A DNA stretch of 64,000 bases from Carnegiea gigantea (Eukaryota; Streptophyta; Magnoliopsida; Caryophyllales; Cactaceae): assembly GCA_029747015.1 (NCBI GenBank), contig JAKOGI010002486.1:1-64000 (forward strand), given 5' to 3'. Numbering within the stretch: the first letter of the stretch is position 1; every line of letters starts with the position of its first letter. Made by a program: the position numbers and the translations under genes. The notes below the pieces were generated by a model. It worked only from the letters and a program-made list of their open reading frames with translations. It was not told the DNA's origin and searched no databases. This document shows, one piece after another, positions 14,182 through 25,011 of this stretch.

Positions 14182-15057
14182 CTATCGGAGATGAAGAGGT
14201 AGAGATTTCCACTTTACCTTTGGTGTGTTCTTCTCCCTCTCCTGAGACATTTGGGCCTCCACATTGAGGAACTCTTTGGGGATCTGCTTATGTGTGTAGG
14301 CAGTGACTGCATTAAGGAGCTTAACATACTCCTCCTTCTCCCTCGTATGTGAATTAGTCACCTCATAAATGATTAAAACGACCTTCAGAGGATCCTCCAC
14401 AGAATGGTGGGGCATGGCCTCCGTGCTTAGTACCTCCTCTAGCACATCCGCTCTACAGTAAGTATCATCTAAAGCAGGGCTGGCCATCGACTGGGGTAGG
14501 TGAAACCTAACCTTCTTATCCTCTACTTAAAGGGAAAGCCTGTCATTCTGCACATCAACCATGGCATCCACCGCAGCTAAGAACGGTCTCCCTAATATGA
14601 TAGGAATGTGGGAGTCTTCTTCTATTTCCTTGATGATGAAATCGCAGGGGGTAAAGAATTTTCCCATCTACAATAGGAGATCTTCTAGAATACCAAGCGG
14701 GTATTTGACAGATCTATCAACGGACTGCAGAAAGATAGTAGTAGGTTTCAAATCTCCCATTTGCACCTTCTTGCAGATGGAATACCACATGAGGCTTACA
14801 CTAGTCCCAAGATCACATAATGCTCTACTGATTGTTACATCCCCAACAAAAGAAGGGATGGAGAAACTTCTTGGATCTGAGAGCTTAGGAGAAAGCTTGT
14901 TCTGAATAATAGCGTTGTATTCCTCAGTGAGAGACACTATAGCATTCTTAAGTAGCTTCCCTTTGTTGGAGAGCAAATCCTTTATGAATTTTGTATAGGA
15001 AGGCATGTCAGTGATAGGTTCCAAGAAGGGAATGTTAATGTGAAACTTTTTTAGCAT
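14182..15057 (-). pseudogene. Element B protease and protease-RT linker
   Basis: The 129-codon segment 15057-14668 matches the Athila protease region: FHINIPFLEPITDMPSYTKF, then IQNKLSPKLSDPRSFSIP, then the active-site box CDLGTSVSLM (DLGAS-type in this lineage) and DRSVKYPLGILEDLLL. A separate segment, 14487-14182, covers the linker towards RT. A gap and frame changes separate the two, so a single polyprotein is not possible. Confidence 0.72.
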
Positions 15058-15747
15058 CTTGAGGAATTTATTGAATTCTGCACTTCCCTGACCTTTACTA
15101 GTCTCTCGGGGTATGGAACGGGAGGCTTGTATGGCTTCACTCGAGGTGAAATATGCTCAGCTTAACCTTCCTTTGTCTTCTCAGCCTCGACTTTTTCACC
15201 ACGAGTTTCAAGGGAAACCTCCTTCTCACCACGACCCTCTTCCTCCACTTCTCTCTTGTCTTGCCTTATGGACATTTTGGGTCCCTATCACTTCTTGCCA
15301 GTCCTCAAAGTGATGACATTCATCTGACCCTAAGGGTTGGTATCAGGTTCAGCTGGTAGCTGCCCCTGGGGTCTAGATAAGTGGTTCACCTGCTATGAAA
15401 TCTGGGCAATTTGATTTTTCATCATTTTTTGGTGAGTGCACATGGCCTCAAACTTGGGGCTCAACTATGTTACTGACTCACCAAGAGCTTCATTAATCTC
15501 GGTTTACGTTTGGATGAAACACTCTATAAGAATCTCTAGATTGGACTTCGATTAAGAAGGTTGGGGAGGTGGGTTATAGGGAGATTTGTATTGAAAACCT
15601 GGAGGTTAAGGAGCATTAGGTGGCAAGAGTTGTTGTTTTGATATGACAAATTTGGGTGGTTTCTCCAACCAGGGTTGTAAGTGTTAGAGTAGGGTTGTTT
15701 TGTGGGTGTGGGTTGAAGTTTTGCATGGCATTGGCATGTTCAACTTC

Positions 15748-16500
15748 CTAGAAGTTGGCTTGACAATTAGTAGCCCTATGCCTATGGATGCCACATACCT
15801 CACAAAGGACACCAACCTTATAGATCATACCCAATGAACTCCCTGAATTAGAAGTTCCCATTCTATCAAATCTTTGAGTAAGGGAATCAACCTCTCTAGC
15901 TAGCATATCCACAGCATCAATGTCATATTTTCCAGTACTCCTCTTCGAAGTGGCTGGCTCATTGGACCAATGATAATTGTTAGCCACGATGTCTTCTAGT
16001 AGAGCTTTTATAGCTTCAATTGATTTTTCCATAAGACCTCTCCCAGCTGCAACATCAATGTACATCTTCAGATTCTGGTCTAGTCCATTATAAAATTTTT
16101 GAGTCCAGAGCCAATCAAGGACAACATGGTGTGGGCATTTGTATTAGAGATCCTAGAATCGCTCCCAAGCCTCGTACAGTGACTCGCCATGAAATTAGGC
16201 GAATGAAGTGATGTCCACCGTTAACTTGACAGGCTTCCCTAGTGGGCAGTACTTGCTGAGGAAGGCTGTGGAGAGTGCATCTTAGATGGCGAAGGCGCTT
16301 GGCTCCTTATTCTGGAGCCAATCTCTAGTTATATCCCTCATGAAAAATGGGAAGAGCCTCAGTCAAATAGCATTGATGGGTACCCCATCGAGTTTGATAG
16401 TATCACATTTTGCGAGAAAGTTACGAAGATGCATGTTTGGGTTCTCAGAGGGATGCCTCGTCGAACTGATCTCTCTCCATTAAAAAGATAAGGGCTAGCC
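15748..16500 (-). pseudogene. Element B gag with CCHC knuckle, broken
   Basis: Reading the minus strand from about 16455 gives the Retrotrans_gag pattern: LRLFPFFMRDITRDWL, then FLSKYCPLGKPVKL, then ESLYEAWERF and QKFYNGLDQNLKMYIDVAAG. Several stops interrupt it. The C-terminal segment 16065-15748 is open and ends in a full CX2CX4HX4C knuckle, CEVCGIHRHRATNC. It encoded the capsid and nucleocapsid protein. Confidence 0.8.
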
Positions 16501-16830
16501 GCAACTCAAAGTTATGTGGCTCAATAGTCAAATTCACTATAGATGAAATGATATTCAATGTCTGGGGCAAGCATAATCTCTCAAAACCCAGTTGTCTCGT
16601 CCAGCCATCAGGACTTCTCCGCTTTGCCTATGTGTAGTATCTTTGATCTTAGGATCAAAGGGAACAAGGTTTTGTTTCCACTAACTACGCCTGTGCATAC
16701 AAAACAAAAACTATACCAAGCGTAAGCAGGTCCAAATAAGAATAAAAGAAAGTCAAAAGAAAAAGAAGGAAAAAGAAAAGCCTAATCTAGAGTGTTTTTG
16801 GTCGGTTCTGATGTTGAAATAAACAAGTTC

Positions 16831-16850
16831 TCCGGCCACGGCGCCAAAAA
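16831..16850 (-). other. Primer-binding site of element B
   Basis: On the minus strand TTTTTGGCGCCGTGGCCGGA follows the 5' LTR after 7 bp. This is the Athila/Tat primer-site type and fixes the element's orientation. Confidence 0.82.
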
Positions 16851-16857
16851 CTTATTG

Positions 16858-18131
16858 TGTTAAAATGCCGCAATTGCACAGTGTAGCTGTAGCTAGTAAC
16901 CGGAAAGTACTGGTCATGTCCATAGGGAACTCGATTTCAACAACCAAATTGACTTTCAATACTCAATTCAGGTAAATATCTACTTAGGTTGATGGTTACT
17001 ACTAACAATTCTAATCCACTAAATATCAAAAACTCAAACTAAATTAATGGCTGATGGAAATCTCAGTTTAGGGTTTATCACACGGTTATACCTTATGAAT
17101 CGTTAATCAAATTATGCAAACATGTCCATGCAAAAAATTGAAATGGAATGATTACGAATTGAAATGCATCTATGCCTTCTTTCAAAGGTAGATTGACTAA
17201 TCAATCCTACTTATCTATTTTCATGAAGCTAGAGTTGTCAAAGCTACAAAATTGAGCAATTAAAAATTCCCAATTGAGAAGCCTAACTATTTTTACGTCA
17301 AGATATTCAATCTCTCAAAAAGTTGTACTAGATAAAAGATTCAACTGTCGTTGATCTCCTAAACCTTAATTAAGAACAGTGAACAAATCTCTTTTGAGTA
17401 ATTCAACGAACACCTGGCATACTAGGCTACAATTCAGTTCATAACCATGGGCATGATGCACAAAAATTTAAAATGTGATTCAATTAAGTATCCTAGGGGC
17501 TATTCTCAACCTAAGATTGGTAATTTAGTGTCTATACATACTCAAAGTCTCAATCCCTAAACCAAATTTGATGAACATGGTTGATGTCAAAGCATGAATT
17601 GAATTACAAAGAGGAAGGAAGAAATACAAACCTGAATTTGTCACTTGTGAGAAAGATAAAATTCAATCCTTAAAGAATCCACCGATCAAAGCAAGAAGAG
17701 ATCTTCAAAAACTTCCTGATAAACCCTAGTTTTCTACCATAATCAGTGCTCTCAAAAATAAAATTCAAGATCCTAAAACAAGTCCCGAAAAATAATTAAA
17801 TAGCGAAAACTATGAGGGCACACAATCTTGCGTCAACACACGGCTGCCTGTGCACCCCATGCACTAGTAGACGCATGGCCGTCCATTGCCCTGTGTGCAA
17901 CCACTGGTTTGCAGATTGAAAAGTGTAGGAAAGCTGCATGGTCATACTCTTGTGTCTAACCAACGGTGCACCCTCTTGAGCTTTTCAAAGCTTCTTTCCT
18001 AGCCTGCGGTACTTCATAGGACTTCCTTCTTTGCTTGGAACTCATACTCCCTAGGCTTTCTTTTCCACCAAAACTGGTGATTTCCTCAACTTCTTGGCTA
18101 CTACTCCTAAAAATAAGAAAAATCATACAAA
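16858..18131 (-). repeat. Element B 5' LTR, truncated
   Basis: Aligns with 423-838 plus 6615 to about 7430. The match ends at about 18131, where copia C3 sequence begins, so roughly 100 bp of the LTR start (minus strand) are gone. Confidence 0.85.
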
Positions 18132-19100
18132 GTTAGCCTTATCTAGGCCCTTTCCCTTAGTTGCAGATGCTAGAATACTATCGCTAGTGGGCACCTGGCC
18201 CATCTCGTCATCCCGGACAGCACTTTCACTTGTGTTGGGCCCCGTTAGAGAGCTCCCCCTTGCTATGGGCCTAGTTAGAGAAATTTCCTGGCTTTACTTG
18301 GTTTGGGCGTTTGGCACACCACTATTATCAATCAAGGAATCCACATACCCAACATATAAATTTTGGCCCAAGAAACATTTTCCACTCCATGATGCAAAGT
18401 TGTCACGTACCTTAATTGATTTTGAGCATAGCATAGGTTTCCAAAGACTCTTGCCTTTTTTAGAAAAGGACATTGTATAAAGTTTTTCCTTTCAAGAGCT
18501 TTGTACGTGTTCTATTGATAAAATGTGTTGCAGTATGCACACATTATCCCAAAAATTTAAAGGCAAGTTGACTTGGAACCAAAGAGTCCTGGCTACATTT
18601 AGGACATGCCAATGCTTGCACTCTACTCTTCCATTTTGTTGGGGAGTATTTACACAACTTGTTTGATGTGTGACACCACTTTCACGATAGAAACTCTTTA
18701 TGGGCCTAGATTTAAGTTCAGTTCTATTATTGGTTCTTACTAGCTTAACTTGCTTATTAAATAGAGTTTTAGCCATAGAGATAAACCATTTTAGAAGAGG
18801 TCATGTTTTACTCTTTTGCTTCATCAAATATAACCAAAATGTTTGACTAGCATCAAGAAAGTAATGGGCTCCATATGAAGAAGGTACTTGAAATATCCCC
18901 ATATGTTACAATGAAGAATCCCAAATAAATCTTCAACTTTAATTTCACGAGTATGAAATTGAGATCTAGTTTGTTTACCTCAAAAGCAAACATCACGCAC
19001 AGACTTTTCTTCCTAGCACTATCTAAGAAACCTAAATCTTTAGCAAACATAGATGTAACTTCACTTGATGGACGCCCAACTAATTTATGCCAAAGTTCAC
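18132..19100 (-). pseudogene. C3 integrase and integrase-RT linker, broken
   Basis: The segment 18776-18492 carries QTSCVNTPQQNGRVECKHWH, the end of the copia integrase core. The catalytic Glu is the E in RVE; the nearby Asp-Asn-Gly motif reads RTNNRTE, with Asp replaced by Asn. Segment 19050-18853 has the start of the domain. 18480-18132 continues with the domain's C-terminus (frameshifted, CYAQNQ-like) and a Ser/Pro/Thr-rich linker. Stops and frameshifts separate all parts. Confidence 0.75.
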
Positions 19101-19203
19101 CAATCCTTAGTGCATTACTCTAACTCTCCAATGGCTCCCCACTATAGTAGTAGACCCCATCTCTTTGGTTACCTACACCAATCAGCATCCTTGAAGTACA
19201 GTC

Positions 19204-19522
19204 TTATAAAACATAACATTCAGGAAAGAATGCCACACGATAATTTAAATCCTTGGTAATCCTAACAGCAGAGACAAGGTTATAACTTAAATTGGGCATA
19301 AAGCTTTTCTCCCAAGATGGTGTTTCCTTCCTTGGTTGACATGGTTTGAGTACCGCTAGGTAGGTCAATAAGCAGAGGCCTCGTATTTTCATATTTCAGC
19401 ATCAAATTTTCCTCACTTGTCATGTGTGTCAATGCTCCACTATTAAGCATGCAAGTAGGTTTACTTGAAAGTTTCTCACTCCTTCTCTTCAGTGTGTTAA
19501 TAAGGCTGATAAGCTTTTGCAC
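19204..19522 (-). pseudogene. C3 protease region, broken
   Basis: CMLNSGALTHMTSEE matches the copia protease box (usually D-S-G-A), with the catalytic Asp read as Asn. It is followed in another frame by LIDLPSGTQ and NYRVAFFPECYVL, the usual lead-in to the GAG-pre-integrase zinc domain. Confidence 0.7.
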
Positions 19523-19811
19523 CTGTTTAGTTATATATGAGGAAGTGAATGGTCACCGAAGATGCTTCGTCTACAATGTTCACGTAAGTAGCAGGTTGAG
19601 GTTTACAATATGGGCTGCTTCTCATCCTTCACTTCTTGCTTTATTGCCGCTAAATCAACTACCACATCTTCTTCTGTTTCCACATCCTCCTCTACCACGT
19701 TGACGGGAATCCCACCCAGATAGGTACTCGATTCCCGCGAAACATTTGATTGCTCATGACCGAATTATTTCAATGCTTCCATGTTCGTGTCATTGAGGTC
19801 TTCCTAGTCAT

Positions 19812-21233
19812 GGCGCACTCTCCGTTCGATCACCCCTGTCCATCATGAGATGTTTGTGACTCTCCTTTTGGTGTACTATGTTGTAGATTTGTTAAACAAA
19901 GGCAAAGGTCCAATGGAAAGTAAGTAGCCCCTAATGTTGGGTGAACTTCATCATTCAAACCCATCAGAAATTGATGGGTCTTTTCTTCATCCAGCAGCTG
20001 TATAAGCTTCTCACCTATAACACATTTCACCCTTACCGAGGTGGAAACCTCACTTGATTCTTTAATTCACTCCATAATCCTATATGCTTTAAATAAAATT
20101 CTATGACTTCTAGTCCTCCTGGCTTGCACTTGGCTAGCTTAGTCTTGAATTGGTGATTTTTGGAGCATTAGAAACCATGTAATGTTTCTTTAGGTTCTCT
20201 CACATATGCTCTATTATCTCAACATATGCAATACTCGTTCGAAGCTTTGGGTTGATAACACTAAGTAGCCAGGAGCAAATCCTAGAGTTTACCATCTCCC
20301 AAGCTTGCAACTCAATTGCATCATCTCCTTCTTTTAGTATTGGTTTCTTTAGGGTGCTTTCAATAAGCCCTAATTTGTTCTTAACCTTGACAGCGATTCT
20401 AACCGCCTTCTATCATAAATGCCGTTGCACTCTCCGTCCAATCATCTATGTCCATCATGACATGTTTGTGATTCTCCTCTTGGTATATCGTGTTCTAGAT
20501 TTTGTTATGCGAAGGATAGGGTCCAATAGAAAGTAATTAGTCGCTAATGTTGGAGTGAACTTCATCATTCAAAACCATCAGAAATTGATGGACCTTTTCT
20601 TCATCCGCCATCTTTATAAGCTTCTAACCTATACCACGTTTCACCCCTATCGCAGGCACAATGTGGAAACCTCACCTGATTCTCTAATTCACTCCATAAT
20701 CCTATAAGCTTTGAATAAAATTCTACAACTTCCCGTCCTCCTAGCTTACACTTGGCTAGCTTAGTCTTGAATAGGTGTATTTTTGGATCATTAGAAACCA
20801 TGTAACGTTTCTTTAGGTTCTCCCACATATGCTCTGTTATCTCAACATATGCAATACTCGTTCGAAGCTTTGGGTTGATAACACTAAGTATTCAGGAGCA
20901 AATCATAGAGTTTGCTATCTCTCAAGCTTGCAACTCCATTAGATCATCTCCTTCTTTTAGTATCAATTTCTTTAGGGTGCCTTCAATAAACCCTAATTTG
21001 TTCTTAGCCTTAACAGCAATTCTAACCGCGTTCTACCATAAATTATAGTTCGTCCCATCGAAAATTGTGACTATGATTAATGCTCTGGGTCCCTTTGAGG
21101 GATACAAGAAACACGGAGAGTGATTTTCAATTACAAACTTTTTACCCATCATGGCTGTTTTTAGAACCAGAATTTGGAGTTTTTGTGAAAAAGCCTCAAG
21201 GGGCTTGTGCATTCTTTTACTAAAATGATACAT
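19812..21233 (-). pseudogene. C3 gag containing a 612-bp tandem duplication
   Basis: The N-terminus (21233-21033) ends VTIFDGTNYNLW, the typical copia gag opening. Further segments are WENLKKRYMVSNDPKIHLFK (20828) and HQFLMGLNDEVHPTLGA (about 19980). Two adjacent copies of one segment, about 19812-20423 and 20424-21035, are aligned throughout at a 612-bp offset (for example CATCATGA at 19841 and 20453). Both copies are decayed. Confidence 0.75.
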
Positions 21234-21240
21234 GCATGTA

Positions 21241-21891
21241 CTCAGGGTTTGGATTTTGATATACCCAATATTGATTTACACATTAACCAGAACTCCGTAT
21301 ACAGAACAGAAGTACAACCTTTTCATGTACCTAATATTTTAGATGTCCAAGTCCTAGTTGTGTTTTGACATGAATTGATGTATCATAAATATGCTCATTA
21401 CTACTAACTTGCATGACATCATGAATCCATAAAATATCTGGGATTTAGGTCCTTCATATCTCTCTGGCAAAAGCCTAAGTCTGGTAAATACTAATTGTTA
21501 ACCAAGTGTTGTCTAATATAAGATAACTTACAGTTCAAGGTAACCACTTTGTTGTGAGACAACATAGTCACACTTTGTGAAAGTATCAGCTCTTTTACAT
21601 AAAAAAAATTAAAATTTTTAGAGGAAGTATTTTAATTTAAATTTCTGATACAATTTTTAAAAATGCTTGGCAATTAAATTAGTGAATTTTGAAATTATAC
21701 ATTAATTCCATAGGTGTTTTTGGGGGCAACTCCAATCCTCCACTTTTGATATGTTCTTTTCATTTGCTTTCCTTTCAATTTGGTCCCCAGTTGAATGTAA
21801 ATGTTTGGCTGGGTTCCCTGCAAGAACTCTATGCACTGTACACGCACGAGAGCCATCCACTAAACATTTGAACTGAACTGAAACTTACACA
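21241..21891. other. Spacer with no gene seen
   Basis: Ordinary AT-rich sequence between C3 and C1. No LTR for C3 could be recognised here. It ends at the CTTAC target site of C1. Confidence 0.6.
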
Positions 21892-21896
21892 CTTAC

Positions 21897-22188
21897 TGTT
21901 AGATATTTGCTTTAGGATTGCATATTGTTTAGATCCTCCAAACATGTGCTCCTAGTTTCTAGGAAGTTGTTAATTATGCTCCTTGTTTTTAGGCATTTCA
22001 TTTTCTATTTTTAGATTGTTGTTTTTGATCATGCTTGAGTAATGGCTAATTTTTAGCCCATGATCTTAGGTTTAGTTTTTCATTTCCAACTATTTAAAGT
22101 GTAATGCTTTTTGATGAAATTTGTAGCCTCAGTTTATTCTCCCACAACTTATACTCTCTGTTTTAATTCCTTTTGTTCAAACCCAACA
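21897..22188 (+). repeat. C1 5' LTR
   Basis: 292 bp, TG...CA ends, paired with 24715-25006. CTATTTAAAG at about 22090 is the likely TATA region. Confidence 0.95.
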
Positions 22189-22190
22189 AA

Positions 22191-22205
22191 TTGGTGTCAG
22201 AGCCC
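22191..22205 (+). other. C1 primer-binding site
   Basis: TTGGTGTCAGAGCCC starts 2 bp after the LTR. It is close to the TGGTATCAGAGC sequence complementary to initiator Met-tRNA used by most plant copia elements. Confidence 0.85.
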
Positions 22206-22230
22206 TATTATTAAGGGATCTGTGAAAAAA

Positions 22231-23278
22231 ATGGAAACAAAGTCTAGCTTCTCTCAAATTGCTCCTCCTGCATTTGATGGAGAAAATTATCATTTATGGG
22301 CTGTTAGAATGCAGACCTATTTGGAGGCTTTTGATTTGTGGGATGCTGTGCAAGAGGACTATGAAGTTCCTGCCTTGCCTGATAATCCAACCATGGCACA
22401 AATCAAAAACAACAAAGATCAAAGAACCAGAAAAGCAAAGGCTAAAGCGTGTCTATTTGCAGGAGTTTCAACTACAATTTTCACAAGAATTATGTTTTTG
22501 ACTACAACAAAGGCTATCTGGGACTACTTTAAAGAAGAGTATGTTGGAGATGAAAGGATACGAGGAATGCAGGTGCTAAACCTCATCAGAGAGTTCGAGT
22601 TGCTAAAGATGGAGAAGTCTAAGACAATCAAAGAGTACTCAGACAGACTACTTAGCATTGTGAACAAGGGTAGGTTACTTGGAACTGAGTTTGGTGATTC
22701 AAGAATTGTGCAAAAAATTGTTGTAACAGTCCCTGACTTTTATGAAGCATCCATAACCACCTTGGAAAACACAAAGGATCTGTCCAAAATCACTTTGGCA
22801 TAACTTCTAAATGCCTTACAGTCACAAGAACAACGAAGGCTCATGAGACAAGAGCGTACAGTTGAGGGTGCTTTGCCTGCGAAGCATCAAACATCAGCTC
22901 AATTCAGGAAGAAAAACAACAAGAAAAGTGCAACATCCAACAGTGAGAGCACTGGAAACAACTCACTCCACAGTAGGGCAGAAGCTCAAAGCGAAACTAT
23001 CCACCTTGTCGACATTGTGGGAAATTAGGCCATCCTCCATTCAAATGCTGGAAGAGGCCAGATGCAAAATGCAGCAAATGCAATCAAATGGGACATGAAG
23101 CTGTCATTTGCAACAACAAATTTCAGAAGCATGAAACAAGCATTCAAGTTGATGCTCAGGTCGCTCACGAAGATGACGAAGATCACATTTTTGTGGCAGA
23201 AAGTTTTTCATGTAAGACTAACACAGCAGAAAGTTGGTTAATTGACAGTGGTTGCACAAATCACATGACCTAATGATA
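22231..23278 (+). pseudogene. C1 gag and protease start, broken
   Basis: The ATG at 22231 opens a copia gag with AFDGENYHLWAVRMQTYL near the start and LLKMEKSKTIKEYSDRL in the middle (UBN2/Retrotran_gag family). A TAA at 22801 interrupts it within LA-stop-LLNAL. After a frameshift near 22990 come two zinc knuckles, CRHCGKLGHPPFKC and CSKCNQMGHEAVIC (about 23006-23110). The protease box WLIDSGCTNHMT ends at 23270, where a shift leads into TAATGATAA. Gag packages the RNA; the protease would have cleaved the polyprotein. Confidence 0.88.
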
Positions 23279-24507
23279 AAACTCTCTTCAGGGAGTTAAA
23301 ATCTCAGGTTACTACAAAGATTAGAATTAGAGACGGGAGATACATCCTTGCAAAAGGAAAAGGGACAGTGGCAATCACAACTAATTCAGGTACAAAAACA
23401 ATTTCAGATGTTCTTTATGTACCCGAAATAGATCAGAATTTGCTGAGTGTTGGCCAGTTGTTTGAAAAAGGATTTAAGATGTTCTTTGATAACCCGTATT
23501 GCCATATTTATGATGTCCCTGGGAATGAGATTTTGCGAGTAAAAATGCTGGGAAGAAGTTTTTCATTCGATCAAATGGAGGGAGAACACATAGCATATCC
23601 TGCAAAGGCTGATGTTACTGAAATTTGGCACAAAAGGCTGGGCCATTGCCATATTCAAAGAATGCTGAAAATGACAGAGAAGGATATGACGAAAGGGCTA
23701 CCAGGTTTTGTTGATTATTTACCAAGTTGCAGTGCTTGTCAATTCGGTAAACAACATAGGAGGTCTTTTCCTATATCAACATGGAGAGCTTTACAAAAGC
23801 TTCAGCTTATACATACTGATGTTGCAGGACCTCAAAAAACTTCATCCCTGCAAGGTAGCCTCTATTATATTCTCTTTATTGATGATCTTACCAGAATGTG
23901 CTGGATTTATTTCTTGAAATTTAAGTCTGAAGTCACTGGAGTGTTCTATAAATTCAAGAATATGGTGGAGAATCAGAGTGGGTACAAAATTCAGATTTTA
24001 AGGTCTGATAATGGAAAGGAATACACGTCGGCAGAATTTAATTTATTTTGCGACGAAGCAGGCATTGAACATCAACTTACAGCTCCCTACACTCCACAAC
24101 AGAATGGAGTAAGTGAGAGGAGAAATAGGTCGGTGACGGAAATGGCCAGGTGCATGCTACATGAGAAGGAATTGCCGAAAACATTCTGGGCTGAAGCAGC
24201 AAACACTGCAGTTTTCCTGCAAAATCAACTTCCAACCAAGGCTTTGGAAGACAAAACCCCATTTGAGGCATGGTATGGTTATAAGCCTTTACTGAGCTTT
24301 CTAAAAGTGTTTGACTGCTTGTGTTTTGTTCATGTTCCGTAGGCCAAGCGTGACAAACTTGACAAGGAGGCAGTTCCAGGGATCTTTGTAGGCTATAGCA
24401 CAGTCTCAAAAGCTTACAAAGTTTATCATCCTCAAACAAGGAACATGACAATTGCACGAGATGTTCATTTTTGTGAGAATGAACAATGGGATTGGAGCAA
24501 TCCTTAA
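23279..24507 (+). pseudogene. C1 integrase, nearly complete
   Basis: Open from 23279 to 24342, then a TAG (24340-24342) where the family has Gln, then open again to the TAA at 24505-24507. The GAG-pre-integrase zinc domain shows HKRLGHCHIQRML and CSACQFGKQHR. The catalytic triad is present: Asp in HTDVAGP, Asp in SDNGKEY and Glu in NGVSERRNRS. This is the best preserved enzyme domain in the window. The domain ends where the large deletion begins. Confidence 0.9.
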
Positions 24508-24702
24508 AAAAATCCTGTTTTTCATGGAAAAACTAAGCACTTCGACATCAAGCTTTTCTTTGTGAGGGAAGTGCAGAAGAAACGAGAAGTAACTCTGCTC
24601 TATTGCAAGTCTGAAGATCAGTTAGCTGATTTGTTTACAAAACCACTTCCAGCTGCTAAGTTCGAGTATCTAAGGCAGAAAATTGGAGTTTGCAAATCTT
24701 AA
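24508..24702 (+). pseudogene. C1 RNase H C-terminal remnant
   Basis: Right after the deletion point the frame reads GKTKHFDIKLFFVRE, then EDQLADLFTKPLPAAKFEYL, ending at TAA 24700-24702. This is the standard C-terminus of copia RNase H. Everything between integrase and this point, including the YVDD box of RT, is missing. Confidence 0.85.
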
Positions 24703-24714
24703 AGAAAGGAGGAG
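24701..24714 (+). other. C1 polypurine tract
   Basis: AAAGAAAGGAGGAG directly before the right LTR. Confidence 0.85.
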
Positions 24715-25006
24715 TGTTAGATATTTGCTTTAGGATTGCATATTGTTTAGATCCTCCAAAGATGTGCTCCTAGTTTCTAGGAAGTTGCTGATTATGTTCC
24801 CTGTTTTTAGGCATTTCATTTTCTATTTTTAGATTGTTATTTTTGATCATGCTTGAGTAATGGCTAATTTTTAGCCCATGATCTTAGGTTTAGTTTTTCA
24901 TTTCCAGCTATTTAAAGTGTAATACTTTTTGATGAAATGTGTAGCCTCAGTTCATTCTCCCACAACTTATACTCTCTGTTTTAATTCCTTTTGTTCAAAC
25001 CCAACA
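24715..25006 (+). repeat. C1 3' LTR
   Basis: 292 bp, same length as the left LTR, followed by CTTAC. Confidence 0.95.
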
Positions 25007-25011
25007 CTTAC

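Larger units (their letters stand above)
18132..21240 (-). mobile_element. Copia C3: degraded 5' half of a copia element
   Basis: Minus-strand remnant running gag (right) to integrase (left), of the same broad family as C2. Compare the gag start IENHSPCFLYPSKGPRALI here with IENPSPYYLHPSEG in C2. No LTR, primer site, RT or RNase H is visible. The left side joins the truncated LTR of element B directly. A 612-bp tandem duplication lies inside gag. Confidence 0.85.
21897..25006 (+). mobile_element. Copia C1: LTR retrotransposon with complete ends and deleted RT
   Basis: 3110 bp, with two 292-bp LTRs (TGTTAGATATTTGC to ACCCAACA) and CTTAC on both sides (21892-21896 and 25007-25011). The LTRs differ at about ten positions by eye, about 3.4%, so it is much younger than B. 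Gag, protease and integrase are recognisable. RT and most of RNase H are missing between about 24507 and 24530. It could move only with enzymes from a relative. Confidence 0.95.

Noticed and set aside
21897..25006. Autonomous copia element
   Set aside because: RT and most of RNase H are absent and gag has stops and shifts.
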